Below are positions 25,404 to 35,851 of a stretch of DNA of 64,000 nt, piece after piece. The translations under genes were made by a program, and so were the position numbers. How positions within the stretch are numbered: position 1 is the first letter of the stretch; every line of letters starts with the position of its first letter. The notes beneath the pieces are model-generated. The model had not been told where the DNA came from and did not search any database. It worked only from the letters and a program-made list of their open reading frames with translations. This DNA is from Bradyrhizobium liaoningense. Lineage in GTDB: Bacteria > Pseudomonadota > Alphaproteobacteria > Rhizobiales > Xanthobacteraceae. The stretch spans positions 62,001-126,000 of the forward strand of contig NZ_JAFCJT010000001.1 in assembly GCF_018130785.1 (NCBI RefSeq), given 5' to 3'.

Positions 25404-26054
25404 TCACGCAGGTTTAAGGGCCTGAAGGGTGCGCTGGCAGATGGCAGTTATGCCGGCCCAGTTCCCGGCCCTGATCTCCGCCGTCGGGCACAGCCAGGAA
25501 CCGCCGACCGCGACCACGTTCGGCTCGGCCAGCCAGGTCGCCGCATTGGCCTCGCCGACCCCGCCCGTGGGGCAGAACCGCACGTTCGGGAACGGGCCAC
25601 CGAAGGCGCGCAGGCCCTTGATGCCGCCAGCCTGCTCGGCCGGGAAGAATTTCGCGACGTCGAAGCCGTGCGACAGCGCCAACATCAGCTCGGAAGCCGT
25701 GGCAATGCCCGGCGCGAACGGCAGGGAGCTATGCGCGGCGGCCGCGAGGAGATCGGGGGTCAGGCCGGGGCTGATACCGAACGCGACGCCGAGTTTCTCG
25801 ACGCGGGTGAAGTCGGCCGGATTGAGGATCGTGCCGATGCCGACCACCGCCTCGGGCACTTCGGCCATGATCGCCCGCGCCGCCTCGATCGCAACAGGGG
25901 TGCGCAGGGTCACCTCCAGGGTGCGGACGCCGCCGGCCACCAGCGCATGCGCCAGCGGCACGGCGTCCTGGATACGCTCGATGGTGAGGACGGGAATGAC
26001 GGTCGCGGCCTTGAACAGGGCGACGAGGTGGTTCTGTTGGGCAGCAGTGGGCAT
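25404..26054 (-). CDS. eda: 2-keto-3-deoxy-6-phosphogluconate/4-hydroxy-2-oxoglutarate aldolase
   Basis: 216 residues, a TIM barrel of normal length. The catalytic glutamate is Glu47 in VRTLEVTLRT, and the Schiff-base lysine is Lys135 in GFDVAKFFPAEQAGG; the phosphate-binding region PNVRFCPTGGVGEANAATWL is present. It cleaves 2-keto-3-deoxy-6-phospho sugar acids to pyruvate and glyceraldehyde 3-phosphate. It lies 18 bp after the KDG kinase gene, so it should take the kinase product as substrate and complete an Entner-Doudoroff-type branch. It is the last gene of the ABC-transporter/sugar-acid operon. Confidence 0.93.
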   Translation of the reverse strand: MPTAAQQNHLVALFKAATVIPVLTIERIQDAVPLAHALVAGGVRTLEVTLRTPVAIEAARAIMAEVPEAVVGIGTILNPADFTRVEKLGVAFGISPGLTPDLLAAAAHSSLPFAPGIATASELMLALSHGFDVAKFFPAEQAGGIKGLRAFGGPFPNVRFCPTGGVGEANAATWLAEPNVVAVGGSWLCPTAEIRAGNWAGITAICQRTLQALKPA

Positions 26055-26072
26055 CTTGAGGATCTTTTCGTT

Positions 26073-27074
26073 TCACTTGGTCGCTAGACGCGTGGGCGCA
26101 GCCCGGTGCCGCTTTTTCGGCGGCATGGCATAGCCCGGAATGATGGCGCCGGGATAGCAGATCACGAGGCTGGCGAGACGATGCCCGGCCTGGGCCGCCT
26201 CGACTGGATCGGCCCCCGTGAGCCGGGCGGCGATATAGGCCGCGGCAAAGCTGTCGCCCGCCGCCGTGGTGTCAACCACGGGCTTGGTCATTGGTTCGGC
26301 GCGGACCTCGCTGGTCCCCCCGGGGAAGCGCAGCAGGCTGACGGGGTCGGCCAGCCGGAACACCAGCTCGGGCGTGGGGATGCGCGCCATCAGCTGGTCG
26401 TGGCTCTCGCCGGGATAGAGCGCGAGCAGATCCTCGGTCGAGGTCAGCACAATGTCGGCGGCCGCGAAGGCCGCCGCAAACACCTCGCGCGCGACGTCGC
26501 GATCGGGCCATCCCCGCGCACGAAAATTGGTGTCGAACACGAAGCGGGTGCCGAGCAGGCGCGCGCGCTTGATCGCCGCGAACAGGCGCTCGCGTCCGGC
26601 GGCGTCGTAGATCGAGAGCGTGATCGCGGAGAGATAGACGATGTCGTAGCTCATCAACGAGTTGAGGAGTTCGTCCGTCTCCGGCAGGCTCATCAGCTGG
26701 CGCGCCGCCGCACTGTCGCGCCAGTGGAAGAACTGGCGCTCGCCCTTCGCATCGGTCTGGATCATGTAGAGGCCGGGCAGCTTGCCCGGCAACCGCACGA
26801 CACGGCGGGTGCCGACACTCTCCGCATTCCAGGCCGCGATCATCTCGTCGCTCAAGGCGTCATCGCCGAGCGCGGTGAGATAGTCGACCTTGACCTCGAG
26901 CCGCGCCAGATACACCGCCGTGTTGAGGGTGTCGCCGCCAAAGCCGCGTGAGTAGAGCCCACCGCCCTGCCCGGCGGACTGCCCGGAGGAATGTCCCCCT
27001 TGGGCCTGCCGGAGCTCGACCATGCATTCACCGATGCAAGCAACGCTCGCCATCGTCATATCCACGCTGTTCAT
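26073..27074 (-). CDS. kdgK: 2-keto-3-deoxygluconate kinase (PfkB family)
   Basis: 333 residues of the ribokinase/PfkB fold. The N-terminal motif VACIGECMVELRQ and the ATP/anion-hole motif VVDTTAAGDSFAAAYIAARL with catalytic Asp are intact. YLARLEVKVDYLTALGDDALS marks the substrate lid region. It phosphorylates 2-keto-3-deoxygluconate or an epimer on O6. The operon position between the DenD-like gene (9 bp away) and the aldolase supports this specificity. Alternative starts at 27059 and 27053 exist, since no strong ribosome site distinguishes them. A glycine/serine-rich insertion (QGGHSSGQSAGQGGG) near residue 30 is unusual. Confidence 0.88.
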   Translation of the reverse strand: MNSVDMTMASVACIGECMVELRQAQGGHSSGQSAGQGGGLYSRGFGGDTLNTAVYLARLEVKVDYLTALGDDALSDEMIAAWNAESVGTRRVVRLPGKLPGLYMIQTDAKGERQFFHWRDSAAARQLMSLPETDELLNSLMSYDIVYLSAITLSIYDAAGRERLFAAIKRARLLGTRFVFDTNFRARGWPDRDVAREVFAAAFAAADIVLTSTEDLLALYPGESHDQLMARIPTPELVFRLADPVSLLRFPGGTSEVRAEPMTKPVVDTTAAGDSFAAAYIAARLTGADPVEAAQAGHRLASLVICYPGAIIPGYAMPPKKRHRAAPTRLATK

Positions 27075-27082
27075 CGGTTAGA

Positions 27083-28069
27083 TCAGGCGACGAAATTGCC
27101 GCCGAGCTCGTCTTCGATGTGAATGCGGATGATGTCGTCGAAGCTCTTCTCTTCGGTGGTGAAGCCGAGCTCGCGCGCCCGCTTCGCCTCGAAATTGCGC
27201 GGCCAGCCGCCGACGATGCCGACGATGAACGGATCGAGCTCGTGCTTGATGCGCGCGGCGACCTTGTCGCCGGCAACACGCCGCAGCGCTGCGATCTGCT
27301 CGCCGACTGTTGCCGAGAAACCGGGCATGGTCAGGTTGCGGCGTGGACCAACCTTGGCGAGGTCCATGGTGCCGGCGTGCAGCAGGAAGCCGACGGCGGA
27401 GCGCGGCGTGGCGTGCCAGTGGCGGACGTCCTCGGAAACCGGGAGCACCGCTTCCTTGCCGGCCAGCGGCTCGCGCAGGATGTTGGAGAAGAATCCCGAT
27501 GCCGCCTTGTTGGGCAGGCCCGGCCGGATGCAGATGGTCGGCAGGCGGATGCCGATGCCGTCGAGGAAGCCGCGGCGCGAATAATCGGCGAGCAGCAGCT
27601 CTCCAATCGCCTTCTGGGTGCCGTAGCTGAGCAGCGGCGTGTGGAAGAACTCATCGCCGATCGCATCCGGGAACGGCGCGCCGAACACCGCGATTGACGA
27701 GGTGAAGACCACGCGCGGCTTGTAGCCGCCGCCGACGAGCCTGACGGCGTCGAGCAGCATCCGCGTGCCGTCGAGATTGATGCGGTAGCCCTTGTCGAAA
27801 TCGAGCTCGGCTTCGCCCGAGACGATTGCGGCGAGATGGAAGATCACGTCCGGCCGGCCGGCGATCAGCTTCTCGGCCGCGCCCGGCACGGCGAAATCGC
27901 CCGACACGGTCTCGACGGGGAAACCAGCCTTTTCCGGCTTTTTGGGCTCGACCACGTCATGCATGGTCAGCTTGGTGACGTCGCTCTTGCCGAGCCGGCC
28001 ATCGCGCAGCAGCCGTTCACAGAGTTTGCGGCCGACCATGCCGGCGGCGCCCAGAACCAGAATGTGCAA
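27083..28069 (-). CDS. NAD-dependent sugar-acid dehydrogenase, DenD-like (extended SDR)
   Basis: 328 residues starting at a TTG codon (28067-28069) with AGGAG eight bases upstream. The Rossmann motif GAAGMVGRKL is at the N-terminus, the SDR catalytic Tyr-Lys pair is in LSYGTQKAIGELL, and the active-site serine region is VFTSSIAVFG. Sequence features such as CIRPGLPNKAASGFFSNILREPL and VSEDVRHWHATPR match D-erythronate dehydrogenase (DenD) proteins, which oxidise a C4 sugar acid at C2. The presence of a full C6-type 2-keto-3-deoxy branch next to it leaves open a different aldonate or aldose substrate. It follows the permease genes by 90 bp. Confidence 0.8.
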   Translation of the reverse strand: MHILVLGAAGMVGRKLCERLLRDGRLGKSDVTKLTMHDVVEPKKPEKAGFPVETVSGDFAVPGAAEKLIAGRPDVIFHLAAIVSGEAELDFDKGYRINLDGTRMLLDAVRLVGGGYKPRVVFTSSIAVFGAPFPDAIGDEFFHTPLLSYGTQKAIGELLLADYSRRGFLDGIGIRLPTICIRPGLPNKAASGFFSNILREPLAGKEAVLPVSEDVRHWHATPRSAVGFLLHAGTMDLAKVGPRRNLTMPGFSATVGEQIAALRRVAGDKVAARIKHELDPFIVGIVGGWPRNFEAKRARELGFTTEEKSFDDIIRIHIEDELGGNFVA

Positions 28070-28159
28070 GAGCCTACTCCTTTTTATTGGCCGGAACGCA
28101 CCTCTTTCGGGGCGTTCACTGGAACGCCCTCCTGGCGCGATCTCAGGCAGGCCCCGCGA

Positions 28160-29035
28160 TCATTCCTTCACGGCGCCGGTCATCGCCGACACATAGTACT
28201 CTACGAAGAAGGAATAAAGGATAACTACAGGGACGGAGCCGGTCAGTGCGGCCGCCATCAGCGCGCCCCAATGATAGACGTCGCCGCTGACGAGCTCGGT
28301 GATGGCGCCGACGGGGATGGTCTTGTTCTCCGACGAGGAGATGAAGGTCAGCGCGTAGATGAACTCGTTCCAGGACAACGTGAAGGCGAAGATGCCCGCC
28401 GAGATCACTCCTGGGAGCGACAGCGGCAGCGTGATTTTGACCAGGATCTGGAGCCGCGTCGCGCCGTCGATCAGCGCGCACTCCTCGAGCTCGTAAGGAA
28501 TGGTGCGGAAATAGCCCATCAAGAGCCAGGTGCAGAACGGGATCAGGAAGGTCGGATAGGTCAGGATCAGCGCCAGATTGCCGTCGAACAGACCGAGCTG
28601 GAACACGATCGCCGCCAGCGGAATGAACAGGATCGAAGGCGGCACGAGATAGCCGAGGAAGATCGCAAGGCCCACATAGCGCGAGCCCTTGTAGCGCAGC
28701 CGCTCGATCGCATAGGCGGCGCAGACGCTGGCGAACAGCGAGATGAAGGTGGAGGACACCGAAACGATCACGGTGTTCCACATCCAGAGCGGATAGTCGG
28801 TTTCGACCAACAGCTTCTTGATATGCTCGATGGTCGGATTCACGATCCAGAACGGATTGTACTTCTCGTAGTCGTACATCTCCGCGTCCGGCTTGAACGT
28901 CGCAACCGCCATCCAGTAGAACGGAAACAGCAGGAAGAAGATGATCAGGCCAAGCGGAAGGTAGACGCGCAAGAACTTCCGCGGGAAGCTCTCGAGGTAG
29001 TCCATTCCGACGCTTTGGTCGTCCGTCGTGGTCAT
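28160..29035 (-). CDS. Carbohydrate ABC transporter permease (second subunit)
   Basis: 291 residues with six membrane segments and the inner-membrane-protein EAA-type loop ECALIDGATRLQILVKITLPLSLPGV, which docks on the ATPase. It is of the MalG/UgpE type. It starts 2 bp after the partner permease and forms the heterodimeric channel with it. Sugar import is inferred from the binding protein and the MalK-like ATPase in the same operon. Confidence 0.92.
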   Translation of the reverse strand: MTTTDDQSVGMDYLESFPRKFLRVYLPLGLIIFFLLFPFYWMAVATFKPDAEMYDYEKYNPFWIVNPTIEHIKKLLVETDYPLWMWNTVIVSVSSTFISLFASVCAAYAIERLRYKGSRYVGLAIFLGYLVPPSILFIPLAAIVFQLGLFDGNLALILTYPTFLIPFCTWLLMGYFRTIPYELEECALIDGATRLQILVKITLPLSLPGVISAGIFAFTLSWNEFIYALTFISSSENKTIPVGAITELVSGDVYHWGALMAAALTGSVPVVILYSFFVEYYVSAMTGAVKE

Positions 29036-29037
29036 TG

Positions 29038-29985
29038 TCAGTCCCTCCCGCCCTGCTGCCAGCGGGAACGCTGAAGCCCGAAGAAGCTGAGCAGGATCGC
29101 CGCGACCAGGAACGGAATCATCGCGTTCGAGATCGCCGCGCCCTCGCCGAGATTGCCGCCGGTGATGGCGCGCTGGAACGACAGCGTCGCCATCAGATGC
29201 GTGGCATTGATCGGCCCGCCCCGCGTGATGGTGTAGATCAGCTGGAAGTCGGTGAACGTCATCAGCACCGAAAAGGTCATCACGACCGCGATGATCGGCG
29301 ACAGCATCGGCAGCGTGATGTGGCGGAAGCGCTGCATGTTGGTGGCGCCGTCGAGATTGGCGGCCTCATAGAGCGACGGCGAGATGGTCTGAAGGCCCGC
29401 CAGCAGCGTGATCGCCACGAAAGGCACGCCGCGCCAGATATTGGCGGCGATGACCGACCAGCGCGCATTCCAGGGGTCGCCGAGGAAGTCGATGTAGCGC
29501 GTGATCAGGCCGGCCTTCACCAGCACCCAGGAGATGATCGAGAACTGGCTGTCATAGATCCACCAGAACGCGATCGCCGAGAGCACTGTCGGCACCACGA
29601 AAGGCAGCAGCACGATCGCACGGATCATCGACTTGAATGGCAGCCGCTCGTTGAGCAACAGCGCCAGGTAAAGTCCGATCGCGAATTTCACGACGCTCGC
29701 GAACACCGTGTAGAAGATGGTGTTGAACACCGACAGCCAGAACACGGAGTCCTTGGACAGCGAGATGAAGTTCTGGAAGCCGATGTAGCGGCCCGCCCCG
29801 CCGATTTTCGTGTCGGTCATGCCGAGCCAGAAACCCAGCGCCAGCGGATAAGCCAGAAACAGGATGAGGATGGCGATTGCCGGCACCATGAACATCGCGC
29901 CGAGAAAGTTCCGGCTTTCGAATGCTCTGGACCACAAGCTACCGGGCTTGACCTGCGCGACAGCGGACTCGGCCATGACTGCCAT
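29038..29985 (-). CDS. Carbohydrate ABC transporter permease (first subunit)
   Basis: 315 residues, six membrane segments, MalF/UgpA type. The ATPase-contact loop is YEAANLDGATNMQRFRHITLPMLSPII. GGGGAA precedes the ATG. It is separated from the upstream binding-protein gene by about 170 bp containing a repeat and a strong hairpin, so the permeases may be made at lower level than the binding protein. Confidence 0.92.
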   Translation of the reverse strand: MAVMAESAVAQVKPGSLWSRAFESRNFLGAMFMVPAIAILILFLAYPLALGFWLGMTDTKIGGAGRYIGFQNFISLSKDSVFWLSVFNTIFYTVFASVVKFAIGLYLALLLNERLPFKSMIRAIVLLPFVVPTVLSAIAFWWIYDSQFSIISWVLVKAGLITRYIDFLGDPWNARWSVIAANIWRGVPFVAITLLAGLQTISPSLYEAANLDGATNMQRFRHITLPMLSPIIAVVMTFSVLMTFTDFQLIYTITRGGPINATHLMATLSFQRAITGGNLGEGAAISNAMIPFLVAAILLSFFGLQRSRWQQGGRD

Positions 29986-30001
29986 GTCGGATTCCCCTCA
30001 A

Positions 30002-30108
30002 CTAGAGCCATCTCCGTTCCGATGGAATCGGAACGGGGCTCTAGATTCTAGTTTCGACGCGCTTTCTTGATGCGAACCGGTATCCACTTCGCTCGAAAAC
30101 GCTCTGGG
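30002..30108. repeat. Intergenic palindromic repeat, family E
   Basis: An almost perfect palindrome at 30002-30044 (CTAGAGCC, then CCGTTCCGAT-gga-ATCGGAACGG, then GGCTCTAG, with a four-base bulge) is followed to about 30108 by a segment beginning near GCGCTTTCTTGATGCGAACC and containing GGTATCCACTTCGCTCGAAA. This composite is a form I recognise as widespread between genes in bradyrhizobia. It lies inside the sugar-transport operon. Confidence 0.65.
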
Positions 30109-30111
30109 AGT

Positions 30112-30139
30112 CGCGGCGTCCGGCGAACCGGACGCCGCG
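30112..30139 (-). terminator. Strong stem-loop after the binding-protein gene
   Basis: A perfect 12-bp stem (CGCGGCGTCCGG / CCGGACGCCGCG) with the tetraloop CGAA, 15 bases past the binding-protein stop. No T tract follows on the minus strand, so it more likely stabilises the upstream message or attenuates readthrough than fully terminates. Confidence 0.6.
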
Positions 30140-30154
30140 CAGATTAGAGGCTGA

Positions 30155-31468
30155 TCAGACCTGGTAGTAGCGCTTGGCGCGCTCGGCGGCGCGCGCGGCG
30201 GCCTGCTTCGGCGTCGCGGAGCCCGAGGCCGCCTCGGCGAACATGTCGACGACGACGAAGTCGCCCATCACGGCGGCGGAGGCATAACCGAGATCACCGG
30301 CAAAGCCGTTGTCGCGGCAGCGCTTCAGGCAGTCGCGGTACGGGGTGATCTTCGGGTCCGACGTCCACACCGGGTTGTCGTTATAGGCCGGGAGCGGCGG
30401 CGAGACGTAGCCGTTGGAGGCGACCTCCCACGCGTCGTAGTTCTCCTTGTCCATCATGAACTTGATGAATTCCTTGACCGCCTTCGGATACTTCGAGTGC
30501 TTGTAGCCGTAATAGACGAGCACGTTCTGCTGCTCAGTGGACACGCCAACCGGCCCGATCGGCATCGGCGCATGGTTCATGTCCTTGGCGATCTCCTGCT
30601 GCTTCGGATCCGTGGAGTTCTTGCCGACGGTCCAGATCGAGATGCCGTTCAGGGTGAGGCTGAGTTCGCCGTTCAGGAACGCCTTGTTGTTGTTGGAGTC
30701 GTTCCAGGACAGCACGCCGGGGATGAAGGTCTCATAGAGTTGCTTGACGTATTCGAGCGCGGCGATCGTCTCGGGCGAGTCGATCACGACCTCGTTCTTG
30801 TCGTTGACGACCTTGCCACCGAACGCCCACAGCGCCCACTGGCACCAGCCGTTGGCATCGCCCGTGGCGTGGCCGAGAGCGAAGCCGGCCGGTGTGTTGT
30901 TCTTCTTCAGGGCCTGGCAGAGCTTGAGGAAGCCGGCGGTATCCTTGGGGAATTCCTCGAAGCCGGCGGCCTTCACATGGCTGATGCGGTAGTTCAGGCA
31001 GCCGCCGGTCGCGCCTTGCGGAATCGCGATCCAGCCATTGCCCTTCTTGCCGTACTTCTCGGCGACCGGGTACCAACCGCCATACTGCGCGCCGAGATAT
31101 TGGGCGACGTCGGTGACGTCGATCAGCTTCTCCGGGAATTTGTGGGGATCATCGAGCGTGCCGATGATCAGGTCGGGCCCGGCACCGACATTGGCGGCGA
31201 CCGCGGCCTTCGGACGAATGTCCTCCCAGCTCTCGGCCTCGAGCTTGACCTTGACGCCGGTCTTCTCGGAGAACTTCTTGGTCTGCTCGGCGAACTTGTC
31301 GAACTCAGCCTGGATGAACTGCTTCCAGCGCAGGACGCGGATGGACGCGTTCGGCTCGGGCGTGTTGGTCCACTCAGCAGCGCGCACCGGCACGATGCCC
31401 GGGCCGGCCAGCAAGGCTGCGCCGCCCAGGCCTGCTTTGAGCACACTACGCCTGTCGAAATCGCTCAT
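30155..31468 (-). CDS. ABC transporter sugar-binding protein (Tat-exported)
   Basis: 437 residues of the family 1 extracellular solute-binding fold. The N-terminus carries a twin-arginine signal, DRRSVLKAGLGGAALLAGPG, with cleavage near PVRAAEW. Lobe motifs include TGVKVKLEAESWEDIRPKAA and FALGHATGDANGWCQW. It captures a sugar or sugar derivative in the periplasm and delivers it to the two permeases downstream. AAGGGAGAG precedes the ATG. Tat export of an ABC binding protein implies folding before secretion. The ligand is unknown; a sugar acid or the sugar that gives one is inferred from the catabolic genes. Confidence 0.92.
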   Translation of the reverse strand: MSDFDRRSVLKAGLGGAALLAGPGIVPVRAAEWTNTPEPNASIRVLRWKQFIQAEFDKFAEQTKKFSEKTGVKVKLEAESWEDIRPKAAVAANVGAGPDLIIGTLDDPHKFPEKLIDVTDVAQYLGAQYGGWYPVAEKYGKKGNGWIAIPQGATGGCLNYRISHVKAAGFEEFPKDTAGFLKLCQALKKNNTPAGFALGHATGDANGWCQWALWAFGGKVVNDKNEVVIDSPETIAALEYVKQLYETFIPGVLSWNDSNNNKAFLNGELSLTLNGISIWTVGKNSTDPKQQEIAKDMNHAPMPIGPVGVSTEQQNVLVYYGYKHSKYPKAVKEFIKFMMDKENYDAWEVASNGYVSPPLPAYNDNPVWTSDPKITPYRDCLKRCRDNGFAGDLGYASAAVMGDFVVVDMFAEAASGSATPKQAAARAAERAKRYYQV

Positions 31469-31529
31469 CGTTCTCTCCCTTAAATTTTATATTTGTATTG
31501 GGTCGTTCTTGGGCAGTTCTTCGGCGTCG

Positions 31530-32591
<1,062 letters not shown>

Positions 32592-32738
32592 CTAGCTCCC
32601 TCCTCGAAAGTCCACGACGCCTCTTGCGCCGCGACCGTCTTGTTTTTTCAGACTTCACCGAACGAAGCCCGATCTTAGCGGGCGACATTGTCGGCAGTTT
32701 GTGCGGTTTTGGCAATTTGTCTTTGGTTAGTCGTTGCT

Positions 32739-32752
32739 GGTAGCGCTGTCAA
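32739..32752. promoter_or_regulatory. Probable LacI-family operator O1
   Basis: TGGTAGCGCTGTCA, a near-palindrome centred on the CG step typical of LacI/GalR operators, lies 42 bp before lacI and about 150 bp before the divergent ABC ATPase gene. A matching site occurs at 33866-33879. Confidence 0.65.
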
Positions 32753-32793
32753 CGATCCTTTGTTTGCGGGTGTGGCTATGCTAAGACCAACAA

Positions 32794-33894
32794 ATGGGTC
32801 GAAAACGCACCAAGTCAGGTAAAATCCGGCTGGCGGAAGTTGCCGAGCTTGCCGGCGTCAGCCCGATCACGGCGTCCCGGTTCTTCCGCAATCCGGAGGC
32901 GCTGTCGGTCGCCAAGCGGACGCGGGTCGAGAGCGCGGCCAGGGAGCTCGGCTATGTGCCGAACCTGGCGGCGCGGGCGCTGGCCTCGCAGCGCACCGAA
33001 GTGATCGGCGTCCTGATCCCGTCACTGACCAACAACGTGTTTTCCGACGTGCTGCGCGGCATCTATGACGCCTCCGAAGGCAGCCGGTACTCGATCCAGT
33101 TGTCCAACACGCGCTACAGCATTCTCCAGGAGGAGAAGCTGCTGCGCCTGTTTCTCGCGCAGAAGCCGGCCGGACTGATCGTCACCGGCATCGACCAGAC
33201 CACGGAATCGCGCGCGATGCTGGAGGCGGCGGACTGCCCGATCGTGCAGATCATGGAGATCGGGCCCAATCCGGTCGACATGATGATCGGCTTTTCGCAC
33301 TATGACGCAGCCCGCGCGGCGATCGCGCACCTGTTCGCGCAAGGCCACCGCAAGATCGGCTTCGTGGGCGCGCGCATGGATCCGCGGGTGCAGCGGCGGC
33401 TGGACGGATATGTCTCGGCCATGAAGGACGCCGGCCTGTTCGAGCAGCGCCTCGTCGTCACGACGGCGACACCGACCTCGGTGACGCTCGGCGGCGCCCT
33501 GTTCACCGATCTGCTGGCGCGGCAGCCAGGCATCGACGCGGTGTTCTGCGCCAATGACGACCTCGCGCTTGGCGTGCTGTTTGAATGCCGGCGCCGGGAG
33601 ATCGCGGTCCCCGAGCAGATCGCGATCGTCGGTTTCAACGACCTCGAATTCATGGCCTCCGCCGTGCCCACCCTCACCAGCGTGCGCACCAACCGCTACG
33701 AGATGGGCAACACGGCCGCCACCATGCTGATCGAAGCGATCGACGGACGGCGCCCCGAGCAGCCGGTGCTCGATCTCGGCTTCAAAGTGATCGAGCGGCA
33801 AAGCTCGTCGTCGCGGCGCTCGGACGGCAGGCCTGCCGCATCGGGCGCTGGCGCGGCGAACAAAATGATAGCGTTACCAAATGGCCAAGACTAG
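32794..33894 (+). CDS. LacI/GalR-family transcriptional regulator
   Basis: 366 residues. The helix-turn-helix is at about 12-35 (IRLAEVAELAGVSPITASRFFRNP), the hinge helix at YVPNLAARALASQRT, and the periplasmic-binding-protein-like ligand domain fills 65-340. Sequence resembles GntR-type members that bind gluconate-like acids. It lies between the divergent transport/catabolic operon and the dehydratase gene. It should repress both arms until a sugar acid or its intermediate binds. Two similar 14-bp palindromes, upstream and in its own 3' end, are the probable operators. Confidence 0.92.
   Translation: MGRKRTKSGKIRLAEVAELAGVSPITASRFFRNPEALSVAKRTRVESAARELGYVPNLAARALASQRTEVIGVLIPSLTNNVFSDVLRGIYDASEGSRYSIQLSNTRYSILQEEKLLRLFLAQKPAGLIVTGIDQTTESRAMLEAADCPIVQIMEIGPNPVDMMIGFSHYDAARAAIAHLFAQGHRKIGFVGARMDPRVQRRLDGYVSAMKDAGLFEQRLVVTTATPTSVTLGGALFTDLLARQPGIDAVFCANDDLALGVLFECRRREIAVPEQIAIVGFNDLEFMASAVPTLTSVRTNRYEMGNTAATMLIEAIDGRRPEQPVLDLGFKVIERQSSSSRRSDGRPAASGAGAANKMIALPNGQD
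33866..33879. promoter_or_regulatory. Probable LacI-family operator O2, inside the 3' end of lacI
   Basis: TGATAGCGTTACCA shares the TGRTAGCGYT core with the site at 32739-32752. It ends 15 bp before the last base of the lacI stop and about 138 bp before the dehydratase ATG, so it is placed to control the plus-strand catabolic genes. Confidence 0.6.
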
Positions 33895-34016
33895 TATCGC
33901 ATTTGTGAGGGAACGACCCGCCAGCGGGACAGCAGATCATCGCTCGCGCCGTTGGGCATCGCACAAGCCGACAGCCTAGGACCGACGCCAGTGCGTTTGC
34001 ATTGCAGGAGAAACCA

Positions 34017-35846
34017 ATGACAAAAAAGCCAACCAATGGGCATGCGCCCGCCAGCAACGGCGCTCGCCGCCACCTCCGCTCGCAGGAATGGTTCAACAAC
34101 CCGCATAACCCGGGCATGACCGCGCTCTATATGGAGCGCTATTTGAATTACGGCCTCACCCGGGCCGAGCTTCAGTCCGGCAAGCCGATCATCGGCATCG
34201 CCCAGACCGGCAACGACCTTTCCCCCTGCAACCGCCACCATATCGAGCTGGCGCACCGCGTCCGCGAGGGCATCCGCGAGGCCGGCGGCATTGCGATGGA
34301 GTTTCCCACCCACCCGATCCAGGAGACCGGCAAGCGTCCGACCGCGGCGCTCGACCGCAACCTCGCCTATCTCGGCCTCGTCGAGATCCTGTACGGCTAT
34401 CCGCTCGACGGCGTGGTGCTGACCACCGGCTGCGACAAGACCACCCCGGCCTGCATGATGGCGGCGGCGACCGTCAATCTGCCCGCGATTGTGCTGTCGG
34501 GCGGCCCGATGCTGAACGGCTGGCACGCCGGCGAGCGCACCGGCTCCGGCACCATCGTCTGGAAGTCGCGCGAACGGCTCGCCGCCGGCGAGATCGACTA
34601 TGAAGAGTTCATGGAGATCGTGGCATCCTCGGCGCCCTCGGTCGGCCATTGCAACACCATGGGCACCGCCTCGACCATGAACGGGCTTGCCGAAGCGCTC
34701 GGCTTCTCGCTGCCGGGCTGCTCGGCGATTCCCGCGCCCTACCGCGAGCGTGGCCAGATCGCCTACGAGACCGGCAAGCGTGCCGTCGAGATGGTCTGGG
34801 AAGACCTCAAGCCCTCGGACATCCTGACCCGCAAGGCGTTCGAGAACTGCATCGTGATCAATTCGGCGATCGGTGGCTCGACCAACGCGCCGATCCACAT
34901 CAACGCGCTCGCGCGCCACATCGGCGTCGAACTGTCGATCGACGATTGGCAGAAGGTCGGCCACGACGTGCCGCTGCTGGTCAACATGCAGCCGGCCGGC
35001 TTCTATCTCGGCGAGGAATTCCACCGCGCCGGCGGCGTGCCGGCCGTGGTGCGCGAGCTGATGAAGCACAAGCGCATCCATGAGGACGCGGTCACCGTCA
35101 ACGGCCGCGGCATCGGCGAGAACTGCAAGGACGCACCGAAGCCCGACAACGACGTGATCTGGGCCTACGACAAGCCGCTGGTGAAGGATGCCGGATTCCT
35201 GGTGCTGAAGGGCAATCTGTTCGATTCCGCGATCATGAAGACCAGCGTGATCTCCAAGGAATTCCGCGACCGCTATCTCAGCAACCCGAAAGACCTCAAC
35301 GCCTTCGAGGGTCGCGCCATCGTGTTCGAAGGTCCGGAGGATTATCACGAGCGGATCGACGATGCTTCGCTGGATATCGACGAGCGCTGCGTGCTGTTCG
35401 TTCGCGGCACTGGGCCGATCGGCTATCCCGGCGGCGCCGAGGTCGTGAACATGCAGCCGCCGGCGGCGCTGATCAAACGCGGCATCCTGTCCCTGCCCTG
35501 CATCGGCGACGGCCGCCAGTCCGGCACCTCGGGCTCGCCCTCGATCCTGAACGCCTCGCCGGAAGCCGCCGCCAATGGCGGGCTCGCGATCCTCAAGACC
35601 GGCGACAAGGTGCGCATCGACCTCAACAAGGGCAGCGCCAACATCCTGATCTCGGACGACGAGGTGAAGAAGCGCCACGCCGAGCTGATGGCCGATGGCG
35701 GCTTCAAGCATCCGGCGAACCAGACGCCGTGGCAGGAGATCTACCGCAACACGGTCGGCCAGCAATCGACCGGCGCCTGCATGGAGCTCGCCACGCGCTA
35801 CCAGAACGTCGCCGGCACGTTTGGCGTGGCGCGGGACAATCACTGA
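34017..35846 (+). CDS. IlvD/Edd-family sugar-acid dehydratase
   Basis: 609 residues from the ATG with AGGAG upstream. The Fe-S cluster ligands typical of the family are present in [13 protein letters not shown] and [15 protein letters not shown], and the metal/catalytic region is in [19 protein letters not shown]. It is longer than IlvD of branched-chain synthesis and lacks that operon context; it resembles pentonate/hexonate dehydratases (L-arabinonate, D-xylonate and related enzymes), which remove water from an aldonic acid to give a 2-keto-3-deoxy acid. KDG kinase and KDPG aldolase in the divergent operon could consume the product. Exact substrate is open. Confidence 0.9.
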   Translation: MTKKPTNGHAPASNGARRHLRSQEWFNNPHNPGMTALYMERYLNYGLTRAELQSGKPIIGIAQTGNDLSPCNRHHIELAHRVREGIREAGGIAMEFPTHPIQETGKRPTAALDRNLAYLGLVEILYGYPLDGVVLTTGCDKTTPACMMAAATVNLPAIVLSGGPMLNGWHAGERTGSGTIVWKSRERLAAGEIDYEEFMEIVASSAPSVGHCNTMGTASTMNGLAEALGFSLPGCSAIPAPYRERGQIAYETGKRAVEMVWEDLKPSDILTRKAFENCIVINSAIGGSTNAPIHINALARHIGVELSIDDWQKVGHDVPLLVNMQPAGFYLGEEFHRAGGVPAVVRELMKHKRIHEDAVTVNGRGIGENCKDAPKPDNDVIWAYDKPLVKDAGFLVLKGNLFDSAIMKTSVISKEFRDRYLSNPKDLNAFEGRAIVFEGPEDYHERIDDASLDIDERCVLFVRGTGPIGYPGGAEVVNMQPPAALIKRGILSLPCIGDGRQSGTSGSPSILNASPEAAANGGLAILKTGDKVRIDLNKGSANILISDDEVKKRHAELMADGGFKHPANQTPWQEIYRNTVGQQSTGACMELATRYQNVAGTFGVARDNH

Positions 35847-35851
35847 CACTG

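Noticed and set aside
34017..35846. Branched-chain amino acid biosynthesis dehydratase IlvD
   Set aside because: The sugar-acid operon context, LacI control and greater length favour an aldonate dehydratase.
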